Source: Ectothiorhodospiraceae bacterium 2226 (GTDB taxonomy: Bacteria > Pseudomonadota > Gammaproteobacteria > GCA-013348725). Taken from it: 64,000 nucleotides of DNA. The translations under genes were made by a program, and so were the position numbers. Below, in pieces: positions 46,073 through 53,108 of this stretch (position 1 is the first letter of the stretch; every line of letters starts with the position of its first letter). The stretch spans positions 1,290,501 to 1,354,500 of the forward strand of contig CP054689.1 in assembly GCA_013348725.1 (NCBI GenBank), written 5' to 3'. The notes beneath the pieces were generated by a model. It did no database searches. It saw only the letters and a list, made by a program, of their open reading frames with translations, and had not been told where the DNA came from.

Positions 46073-46756
46073 TCAGTCGTGCAGCAGCGGCCGGAAGAAG
46101 CCGGCACCGACCGCTACCGCGTCGGCGGGCGTCAACAGCGCGCGCCCGTCAGCATCGCCCTGCTGCCACTGCGCCGCCAACCCGCCGTCGCGTAGAAAGA
46201 CCATCTCGCGGCACAGGCTGTGGGCGGCGGCGCCGCAGGGCGTCTGCCAATGGATCCCCACCCGCACGTCCGGGGCGGGCGTGATCGCGAGCAGTTCGCT
46301 GCCGCGCTGGTCGATCCGGATGGGGGCGCCACTGAGCGCACAGCGCGATGCGATGCGCACCTCGGTGGCGAACAAGGGCGCCACCGACAGCGCGTCCAGG
46401 GCGCACATGGCGTGAAGGCGATGCCCGCCCAGCAAGAGCGCGTGCGGCGTGGCCTCCAGCGTCAACGGATAGGCCCCGACCGGCTCGCGGTGCGCATCGA
46501 GCACCACCAGGTCGTCCGCCACCAAACGAGCGAGTGCGGCCGCCGCCTCGCCCGCGGGCAGCCGCGCGGCCAGCTCGGCGCGGCTCGGCGGACGCCCCCG
46601 TTCGGCGAACGTTCGCAGCAGCGCGCGGTGCACGGCCTGCCAAGCGGGCGGCAGGGCGCGTTGGCGTGCCCGCAAAGGGAGCAGCGCCTCCAGGCGCGCG
46701 AGGGCGGCGGCGACGTCCACCGTGGAGCAGGCCGACATCGGCATCGGCGCGGGCAT
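46073..46756 (-). CDS. MerB-like alkylmercury lyase family protein
   Basis: 227 residues. C118, D121, C139 and C182 align with the MerB residues C96, D99, C117 and C159; the spacings are +3, +21 and +64 here against +3, +21 and +63 in MerB. The surrounding text also matches (HAMCALDAL, ASRCALSGAP, SLCREMVFL). The N-terminal part is a winged-helix-like segment, as in MerB. MerB cleaves carbon-mercury bonds. No merA, merT or merR is nearby; it lies between ppiC and the Ada-like gene. Start choice among ATGs at 46756, 46744 and 46738 is open. Confidence 0.8.
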   Translation of the reverse strand: MPAPMPMSACSTVDVAAALARLEALLPLRARQRALPPAWQAVHRALLRTFAERGRPPSRAELAARLPAGEAAAALARLVADDLVVLDAHREPVGAYPLTLEATPHALLLGGHRLHAMCALDALSVAPLFATEVRIASRCALSGAPIRIDQRGSELLAITPAPDVRVGIHWQTPCGAAAHSLCREMVFLRDGGLAAQWQQGDADGRALLTPADAVAVGAGFFRPLLHD

Positions 46757-46772
46757 CGGCGCGGGCAGCGCC

Positions 46773-47054
46773 TCAGTCGTGACGCTCGGTGACTTCCAGC
46801 AGATGGAAGCCGAACTGGGTGCGCACCGGGCCCTGCACCTCTTTCACCGGCGCGCTGAACACCACCTGATCGAACTCGGGCACCATCTGGCCGCGACCGA
46901 ACGAGCCGAGCTCGCCGCCGCGCTGGCCGGACGGGCAGGAGGAATACTGCTTGGCGAGCGCCGCGAAGTCTTCGCCGCCCTCGATGCGCGCCTTCAGTTC
47001 ATTACAGAGCGCCTCCGAGTCGACCAGGATGTGGCGGGCGGATGCGGTAGCCAT
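46773..47054 (-). CDS. ppiC: Parvulin-type peptidyl-prolyl isomerase, PpiC-like
   Basis: Ninety-three-residue single-domain parvulin: ARHILVDSEALCNELKARIEGGEDFAALAKQYSSCPSG, GGELGSFGRGQMVPEFDQVVF and FGFHLLEVTERHD match E. coli PpiC closely. Cytoplasmic (no signal). First of the minus-strand run ppiC / MerB-like / Ada-like; the next gene starts 16 nt after its stop. Divergent from mscL. Confidence 0.95.
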   Translation of the reverse strand: MATASARHILVDSEALCNELKARIEGGEDFAALAKQYSSCPSGQRGGELGSFGRGQMVPEFDQVVFSAPVKEVQGPVRTQFGFHLLEVTERHD

Positions 47055-47241
47055 TGCGTCTCTCCTTAGGTTGAAGGCCGCACAGTTTGCCAGGAAAGCG
47101 GTCCGCCGTCGCGCCGGCGCGGGCGCTCACCTCGCGCGCGGCCGCTCGGCGGCAGCAACGTGCGGCAGCGTATATCTTTGAAAGGCGGTGGACGGCCACG
47201 CCCGTCCCGCGCCGGCCGGTCCCTCAAGGAGGAGGCACGAC

Positions 47242-47607
47242 ATGGGCATGCTGCAGGAGTTCAAGGAGTTCGCGGTCAAGGGCAACGCCATCGACATGGC
47301 GGTGGGCATCGTGCTCGGCATCGCCTTCCAGAAGGTGGTCGACTCGTTGGTCAACGACGTCATCATGCCGCCGATCGGCTACCTCATCGGCGGCGTCGAG
47401 TTCAAGGATCTGCAGGTCGTACTGGTCCGCACCCTGGAGCCCGGCACGGCAGAGGTCACCGAGGTGGCGGTGCGCTATGGGGCGTTCATCAACACCATCA
47501 TCGAGTTCCTCATCATCGCCTTCACGCTGTTCGTGGTGGTCAAGTGGATGAACCGCATGATCCGGCGCCGCGAGGCGGCCGTCGGCGCACCCAGCCCCGG
47601 CGCCTGA
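47242..47607 (+). CDS. mscL: Large-conductance mechanosensitive channel
   Basis: 121 residues. N-terminal helix MGMLQEFKEFAVKGNAIDMAVGIVLGIAFQKVVDSLVNDVIMPPIGYL, periplasmic loop, second TM (FINTIIEFLIIAFTLFVVVKWMNRM) and basic tail are canonical MscL. It opens a wide pore on hypo-osmotic shock. The ATG at 47242 follows AAGGAGGAGG; an upstream in-frame ATG is not used. Confidence 0.97.
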   Translation: MGMLQEFKEFAVKGNAIDMAVGIVLGIAFQKVVDSLVNDVIMPPIGYLIGGVEFKDLQVVLVRTLEPGTAEVTEVAVRYGAFINTIIEFLIIAFTLFVVVKWMNRMIRRREAAVGAPSPGA

Positions 47608-47648
47608 GAGCGGTGGGGCGGTGGCGGGCCGGCGCGCGCCACTGCGCG

Positions 47649-47654
47649 TATAAT
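47649..47654 (+). promoter_or_regulatory. Consensus TATAAT -10 implying a leaderless hydrolase transcript
   Basis: Perfect TATAAT ends 8 nt before the ATG at 47663; no Shine-Dalgarno lies between mscL and that ATG. The -35 position (about 47626-47631) does not match consensus. Confidence 0.5.
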
Positions 47655-47662
47655 GCGCCGCC

Positions 47663-48538
47663 ATGGATCCGCCCTCCGTCCAGCGCCGCCCGTCGCCCAG
47701 CGGGGTGGTGCGCGTCCCGGGCGCCACGCTGGGCTACCGCATCGAAGGCAGCGGCCTGCCGACCCTGGTGCTCGGATCGTCCGTCTATTACCCGCGCACC
47801 TTCGCGGCAGACTTGCGCGCCAAGTTGCGCATGGCATTCGTCGACCAGCGCCATTTTGCCCAGAATGCGGACGCGGCGGCGGGCGACCCCCTCGAGACCT
47901 ACCTGACGGACATCGAGGCGCTGCGTGCGGCCATCGGCTTCGAGCGCATGGCGCTGATCGGCCACTCCCACCACGGCAACCTCGCCCTCGAATACGCCAA
48001 GCGGTATCCGCAACGGGTGACGCACTTGGTGCTGATCGGCGCCACCCCCGTCGGCGTGGCCGACACCCTGGCCGCCGGCGTGGCCTACTGGGCCGCGCAC
48101 GCCTCGGCCGACCGGCGCGCCGCGTTGCAGCGGAACTGGGCACGCCTCACGCCCGCAGCGCTCGGGAGGATGTCCGCGGCGGCGGGCTTCGTGGCCGGGT
48201 ACGTCGCCGACGGGCCCAAGTACTGGTACGACCCCGCCTATGACGCGAGCGGCCTGTGGCAGGACGTCCCCATCGCGACCCAGGCCCTGCCGGGCTTTCG
48301 CGCCTTGTTCGTCGACTATGTGATGCGCTGGAATCCCGGCGAACTGCGCGCGCCGGTCCTGGTGGTGGCGGGGCGCCACGACTACGTGGTGCCGCCCACC
48401 CTGTGGGATGCGGCGCGCCCCACCCTGCCCCCCCATACCTATCACCTGTTCGAGCGCAGCGGGCACACCCCGCAACTCGAGGAGTCCGCGTGCTTCGACC
48501 GCCTGCTAGGCACTTGGCTGCGCACCGGATCGGGGTAA
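47663..48538 (+). CDS. Alpha/beta-hydrolase
   Basis: 291 residues. Nucleophile S102 in GHSHHG, acid in VVAGRHDYVVP (about 240) and His in SGHTPQLEE (about 270) complete the triad; FGSSVYYPRTF marks the oxyanion region. The motif has His where GxSxG has the last Gly, a mild deviation. Substrate unknown; prolyl-iminopeptidase-like members are similar in order. Probably translated from a leaderless mRNA. Confidence 0.85.
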   Translation: MDPPSVQRRPSPSGVVRVPGATLGYRIEGSGLPTLVLGSSVYYPRTFAADLRAKLRMAFVDQRHFAQNADAAAGDPLETYLTDIEALRAAIGFERMALIGHSHHGNLALEYAKRYPQRVTHLVLIGATPVGVADTLAAGVAYWAAHASADRRAALQRNWARLTPAALGRMSAAAGFVAGYVADGPKYWYDPAYDASGLWQDVPIATQALPGFRALFVDYVMRWNPGELRAPVLVVAGRHDYVVPPTLWDAARPTLPPHTYHLFERSGHTPQLEESACFDRLLGTWLRTGSG

Positions 48539-49092
48539 GGCGAGCGCCCTATGCCATCCCGACCGCGCCCTGCACAGGCTCAAAACGCTGGAACGGCTGC
48601 AATTGCTGTCCGCGCGGGATGCTTGACCGCCGGCGGCCAAGCCGGATCCGCCCGGAAAAGGGACTACTCCAGCCGCCCCGGACGCGTGGTCGACGTCCGG
48701 TGGGCAAAGCGAGTCCCCGCGTGCCCCAGTGCTGGTTTTCGCGAAACGCAGGACTAGGCGGTGCCGCCGACGCGGTGGATGAGGCGCAGCTTGCGCTGCC
48801 GCCGCACCGCTCTACCTGTTCGACCGCAGCGTTCAGCCACTGCGCATCGACCGGTCTATGGCTGCTCCATCGCACCCCACGCGACCTTTTGGATCGCGGC
48901 ACTTCGATCAAGCGACAGCCAGCGCCCTGCCGTACCGCGTCCTACCCAAGTCCCAGTGCAAGCCGCGTCACCTGCGCCCGCGTAACCCACGCCCGCAAGT
49001 GGCCGGCGGATCATCATCTACTATGCTAGGGGCAGCCGAACGAGCGCGCGCCGCAGGCACACGAATCTGCGCCGTACAAGGGGGATTTCGCG
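48539..49092. other. 554-bp region without a supportable gene
   Basis: Several short frames open here, but none has a Shine-Dalgarno, family resemblance or clean codon bias. A TATGCT at about 49022-49027 may be the -10 of the downstream glycosyltransferase. The composition is less extreme than in coding regions; it may be a decayed gene, though no remnant is recognisable. Confidence 0.5.
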
Positions 49093-50298
49093 ATGAGTGG
49101 ACGGGACCGCTTCGTGTATTGCAAGAACGGCAGTGTGGCGGACGAACTGGCCACGCTGGAAGCGGACCCCGGCCGCGGGACGAAAGGCGGCCCGTACCAC
49201 TACATCGCGACGTTCCTCAAGTGGTCCACGGGCGCCCAGGTGCTGCTGCTGTCCTACGACGAGCAGCCCAAGGCGTACCGCAGCGGCTCGGTGCAAGCGC
49301 ACGTGCTGCTGCGCCGTCAGCGGCGGTGGCGGCTAACCGCCACACTCCAAAAGATACGCATCTTCGCATCGACCTTCGCGCGGGTCATGGCGTTTCGTCC
49401 CACCTGGGTATTCTGCGCTGCATCGGGCCCGGCGCTCTGGGCCTGCTTTCTCGCCGCGCGCATTTATGGGGCGCCCATCGTGCACACGCGCCACAATCGC
49501 CTGGAGCGGGCCGCCGGCGGAGTGGCGGCGTGGGAGACCCGCGTCAACGCCGCGGTCATCAGGCATGTTTCCGCGGCGATCGCGCATGGACCATTTCTCG
49601 CGCAAGAGTTGGCGGCCACCGGCATCCCCGCGGCGCGCCTGCGCGAGTTCAACCTCAACTATCGTCACCTGCTCGCTCCGCCGAAGGCGAACAAGGCGAC
49701 GCCGGACCTCACCCGCGAGGGAACCCGCACCGTGCTGCTCTTCATGGGCCGCCTGGTCGAGGACAAAGGCATCTTCGATCTGCTGACAGCGCTGGCGGCG
49801 CGCCTGCGCGAAGATTCCTCCTTGTGCTTGGCTTACGCGGGCGACGGGCCGGCCCGCGAGCGCCTGGCGGCGGACGTGCAGGCGCTGGGGCTCGGCGACC
49901 AGGTCGCGCTACTCGGCCATCTGGAAGAGCGGATGCTGCACGCTGTGGTGCAACAGGCGCGCGCCGTGATACTTCCCACACGACGGCGCCTGCCCGAAGG
50001 TCGCTGCAAGGCGGCCAACGAAGCACTGGTGCTGGGCACGCCCGTGATCGCCCCAGCGTTGCGCCCGTTCACCGACCTCATCGTGCACGAACGCAACGGC
50101 CTGTTGTACGAACCCGAATCGGTGCCGGCGCTCGCGCAAGCGCTGTATCGCGTGCTCGATGACGAGGCCTTGGACGAAACGCTGCGCACGGAAGGGACGG
50201 AATACTCCCATCGCCTACTGCTCGATCCGCCCTTGACCTTCGAAGCCGCACTCGAGTGGGCCTATCAAGGTAGCCAGGGAGAGCTCGCCTCCGCCTGA
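49093..50298 (+). CDS. Glycosyltransferase family 4 protein
   Basis: 401 residues, GT-B fold. N-terminal Rossmann part includes GGPYHYIATFLKW and IVHTRHNRLERA; C-terminal nucleotide-sugar domain has VLLFMGRLVEDKGIFDLLTAL, LAYAGDGPARERL, VALLGHLEERML, ILPTRRRLPEGRCKAANEALVLGTPVI and NGLLYEP. The E-A-L pair typical of GT4 retaining enzymes is visible (CKAANEALVLG). Sugar donor and acceptor unknown. It stands alone with wide gaps on both sides, and an accessory origin is possible. Confidence 0.88.
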   Translation: MSGRDRFVYCKNGSVADELATLEADPGRGTKGGPYHYIATFLKWSTGAQVLLLSYDEQPKAYRSGSVQAHVLLRRQRRWRLTATLQKIRIFASTFARVMAFRPTWVFCAASGPALWACFLAARIYGAPIVHTRHNRLERAAGGVAAWETRVNAAVIRHVSAAIAHGPFLAQELAATGIPAARLREFNLNYRHLLAPPKANKATPDLTREGTRTVLLFMGRLVEDKGIFDLLTALAARLREDSSLCLAYAGDGPARERLAADVQALGLGDQVALLGHLEERMLHAVVQQARAVILPTRRRLPEGRCKAANEALVLGTPVIAPALRPFTDLIVHERNGLLYEPESVPALAQALYRVLDDEALDETLRTEGTEYSHRLLLDPPLTFEAALEWAYQGSQGELASA

Positions 50299-50771
50299 AC
50301 GCCGGTGGATGACACGCCCGTTTCTGCTCATCGACGCACGCCGTGGACAGGAGCGTGCTGGGGCGCGCCGATGGATGATGCTAAGTCGAGCGAGGCTTGG
50401 CCAGGTCAGCCGCAGCAACATGCGCGCCGACGGCAGAGGGTGACGCGCAGGCAATCCTCGAAGCATTCCCCTCCTCCCCGCCGCGGACCCTCTGTAGGAA
50501 ACGCGCGGCGCTTGACTAGAGCGTTCATGACTAGAGCGTTCATGCGCAAGTTCACCCGTAAGGCGAGGCGCGTACGGCGACGTTGACCGGACACCCACAG
50601 CGCCCGCACCGCGCGCCGCCGCTTCCAGTTCGGCCTCATCCGCCCCTCAGAGCGATATCCCGCCCGGCACCGACCGGAACGCACAACGGTGATCGGGTGG
50701 TGAACGCGAGGGACGCCGGGCAGGTATGATGGGCATCGGCGACCCAAATCAAACTTACACAACGCACAACA
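50299..50771. other. 473-bp intergenic region with a 15-bp tandem duplication
   Basis: GACTAGAGCGTTCAT occurs twice in tandem at 50514-50528 and 50529-50543. No ORF can be supported. The promoter of the transglycosylase gene must lie near 50700-50760. Confidence 0.6.
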
Positions 50772-51401
50772 ATGACGACATCGCGCCTCATCGCCCTGTT
50801 CGTGCCGCTGCTTACGCTGCTGGTTTCCGGCTGCGCGACCAAGCCGCCGGCCAACCAGGACAACATTTGTCACATCTTCGAGCACAATCCGCGCTGGTAC
50901 GATCATGCCAAGCGCTCCGAGGATCGCTGGGGTACCCCGATCCCGGTACAGATCGCGTTCGTGCAGCAGGAATCGAGCTTCCGGCACAACGTGCGCCCGC
51001 CGCGCGATTACTTGCTGGGCGTCATCCCCAAACCGCGTAGATCGAGCGCCTACGGCTACGCGCAGGCGCAGTCCCCGGCGTGGAGCGATTACCGCAAGGC
51101 GACCGGCCACTCCACCGCGCGGCGCAGCAACATGGCGCACTCACTGGACTTCATCGGCTGGTACAACGACGTGAGTCATCGGCGGCTGAACATCCCCAAG
51201 CACGACGCCCACCGCCTGTACCTCGCCTATCACGAGGGGCACGGCGGTTACTCGCGCGGCACCTACCGGGCCAAACCGCAAGTGATGCGCGTGGCGAGCC
51301 GCGTGGATCAACGCGCGCAGCGCTACAGCAGCCAACTCGCCGGCTGTGAACGCGACTTCCGCTGCCGACGCTTCTACCAGTTCTGGCCGTTCTGTCGTTA
51401 G
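50772..51401 (+). CDS. Lytic transglycosylase-like lipoprotein
   Basis: 209 residues. Signal with lipobox LVSGC, C21. The SLT-like core has E67 in AFVQQESSFRHN as the probable catalytic Glu, then SSAYGYAQAQSPAW and YLAYHEGHGGYSRGTY, typical of EmtA/Slt-type lytic transglycosylases. It would cleave peptidoglycan glycan strands from the outer membrane inner leaflet. C-terminus is Cys-rich (CERDFRCRRFYQFWPFCR). Followed by a hairpin terminator. Confidence 0.88.
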   Translation: MTTSRLIALFVPLLTLLVSGCATKPPANQDNICHIFEHNPRWYDHAKRSEDRWGTPIPVQIAFVQQESSFRHNVRPPRDYLLGVIPKPRRSSAYGYAQAQSPAWSDYRKATGHSTARRSNMAHSLDFIGWYNDVSHRRLNIPKHDAHRLYLAYHEGHGGYSRGTYRAKPQVMRVASRVDQRAQRYSSQLAGCERDFRCRRFYQFWPFCR

Positions 51402-51431
51402 GCGCACGCCGAGCGGCTGGTAGGTGGGAGC

Positions 51432-51470
51432 GGGGTCTGAGTCCTCCTAGGACGGACTGACTCAGACCCC
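51432..51470. terminator. 12-bp inverted repeat between convergent genes
   Basis: GGGGTCTGAGTC (51432-51443) pairs perfectly with 51459-51470, loop 15 nt with its own inner pairing (AGTCC/GGACT). It separates the convergent transglycosylase and GlcG-type genes, and resembles the GGGGTCAGAGT-type repeats scattered in some proteobacterial genomes. Confidence 0.6.
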
Positions 51471-51476
51471 CGTGGA

Positions 51477-51986
51477 TCACGGCACCAGTTCCTCGCGGAT
51501 CGCCTCGATGCCGGCCTTGCCGCAGGTGTCGTCGACCTCACCGCTCGGCCCGCCGGAGATGCCGATGCCGCCCAGGATCCGTCCGGCCTCTTCGATCACC
51601 AAGCCGCCGCCCAGCACCACCACGCCCGGCAAGTCGCGGATGCCCGCCCCGGCCTCGCCCGGCCGGGTCATATCCAGCATGTCGGTGGTGTTGCGGCGGA
51701 AACTCACCGCGGTCCACGCCTTGCCGATGGCGGTGTCGGGCGTGTGAGCGCCGGCGAAGCGATCGCGCAGCAGGACCTGGACGTTGCCGCCCCGGTCCAC
51801 CACGGCAACGGCGACCTGCGCCTCCTGCTCACGGCAGGCCTCCAGCGCCGCCTGCGCGGCCTTGAGCGCGAGCTCGGGAATCAGCACGGGATAATTGAAC
51901 GTACCGCGCTCCTGCTGCTGGACGGCGCCCACGGCGAACGAGAGCACGAGCAGGACGAGGGCGAACGGGGCGGTGAGCTTGAGCAT
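51477..51986 (-). CDS. Exported GlcG/HbpS-family heme-binding-like protein
   Basis: 169 residues. Signal peptide (MLKLTAPFALVLLVLSFAVGA), then the GlcG fold: PVLIPELALKAAQAALEACREQEAQVAVAVVDRGGNVQVLLRD, TAIGKAWTAVSFRRNT, GLVIEEAGRILGGIGISGG, DDTCGKAGIEAI. Some members bind heme or cobalamin; others are linked to glycolate use. Start at 51986 has GGAGG 7 nt upstream; the frame is open to 52028 without support. Confidence 0.87.
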   Translation of the reverse strand: MLKLTAPFALVLLVLSFAVGAVQQQERGTFNYPVLIPELALKAAQAALEACREQEAQVAVAVVDRGGNVQVLLRDRFAGAHTPDTAIGKAWTAVSFRRNTTDMLDMTRPGEAGAGIRDLPGVVVLGGGLVIEEAGRILGGIGISGGPSGEVDDTCGKAGIEAIREELVP

Positions 51987-52203
51987 GACAGGGCCTCCTT
52001 GCGTGGCGAGACGGCGCAGCCCGATCACCGGTGAACCCGGCGCAGCCGCGCGGTTTTTTTCTTGCTACTCCAACAGTCTAGTACGGCCCCGCAGGAGCGA
52101 CCCGCGAGGCGCCTGGTCGGCATTGATCGAGATCAGTTCCTCGCGCCGGCCCCGCCGTTATGCTTCGCCCCTGCGTTCATTCGTACAGAAAAACGAGGCG
52201 AGC

Positions 52204-53025
52204 ATGATCACTTTGTTTGACCAGGGGGGCCACAAGTGCGTGGCGTTCGAGGATCTGGTGACCTGCGGCAAGCCCGGCGCGAGCGGCCGGGACGCCTGCG
52301 ACAGCATCCAATCCAATCAGTTTCTCATCGTCGACGACGGCCACGCCGCGCTGCTCGATCCCGGCGGCAACCTGACCTACAACCGGCTGTTCATGCAGGC
52401 GAGCAACCACGTGGTGATCAAGAACCTGGACTACGTGATCGCCTCACACCAGGACCCGGACATCGTCGCCTCGCTGAACAAGTGGCTGGTGGGCACCGAC
52501 TGCCAAGTGATCGTGCCGGAGATCTGGAAACGCTTCATCCCTCACTTCTGCAGCCCGGGCGCCACCGAAGGCCGGCTGATCGGCATCCCCGACGCCGGCG
52601 CCGAGATCAAGCTCGGGCGCGCCACGCTGGTGGCGCTGCCCGCCCACTTTCTGCACTCGGAGGGCAACTTCCACTTCTACGACCCGCAGAGCCGCATCCT
52701 GTTCTCCGGCGACGTCGGCGCCTCGAGCGTGGACCCGGAGGAGCTGAGCGCGCCGGTGCGGGACATGGCCACCCACATCCCGCGCATGCTGGGCTTTCAC
52801 CGCCGCTATATGAACAGCAACCGGGTGTGCCGCCTGTGGGTCAACATGGTGCGCGATCTGGACGTGGACTGGATCGTCCCGCAGCACGGTCCCTCGTTCC
52901 GTGGGCGGGAGATGGTCGGGCGCTTCCTGGACTGGTTCGAGCACCTCGAGTGCGGTGTGGACCTCATGACCCAGGAGCACTACCGGCGGCCACGGGCGGC
53001 GTTGGGGCGCCCGGCCGCGGCCTAG
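52204..53025 (+). CDS. MBL-fold protein of the oxygen-binding di-iron type
   Basis: 273 residues. SNQFLIVDDGHAALLDPGGNL, ASHQDPDIVASLNKWL, LVALPAHFLHSEGNFHFYDPQSRILFSGDVGAS and IVPQHGPSFRG follow the order of FprA/ODP-like di-iron proteins. The first motif is HQDPDI rather than HxExDH, a known type of variant; H, D and the later H, D, H ligands are present. It may sense or reduce oxygen or nitric oxide. No flavodoxin domain, so it is not a complete FprA. Start follows a weak GAGGCG. Confidence 0.75.
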   Translation: MITLFDQGGHKCVAFEDLVTCGKPGASGRDACDSIQSNQFLIVDDGHAALLDPGGNLTYNRLFMQASNHVVIKNLDYVIASHQDPDIVASLNKWLVGTDCQVIVPEIWKRFIPHFCSPGATEGRLIGIPDAGAEIKLGRATLVALPAHFLHSEGNFHFYDPQSRILFSGDVGASSVDPEELSAPVRDMATHIPRMLGFHRRYMNSNRVCRLWVNMVRDLDVDWIVPQHGPSFRGREMVGRFLDWFEHLECGVDLMTQEHYRRPRAALGRPAAA

Positions 53026-53079
53026 AAACGGGTTGCCTCACTCCGAACCGGCTTCTTGAAACCACGCAACGTGACCACG

Positions 53080-53108
53080 GCCGCGCCCGGCGCCTGTCCG
53101 GGCGCGGC
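53080..53108. terminator. 11-bp hairpin between convergent genes
   Basis: GCCGCGCCCGG (53080-53090) pairs perfectly with 53098-53108, loop CGCCTGT, at the 3' end of the RND permease gene and facing the di-iron MBL gene. No T-run. Confidence 0.55.

Noticed and set aside
48551-48757. Small ORF in the gap after the alpha/beta-hydrolase
   Set aside because: No ribosome-binding site, no family resemblance, no coding bias.
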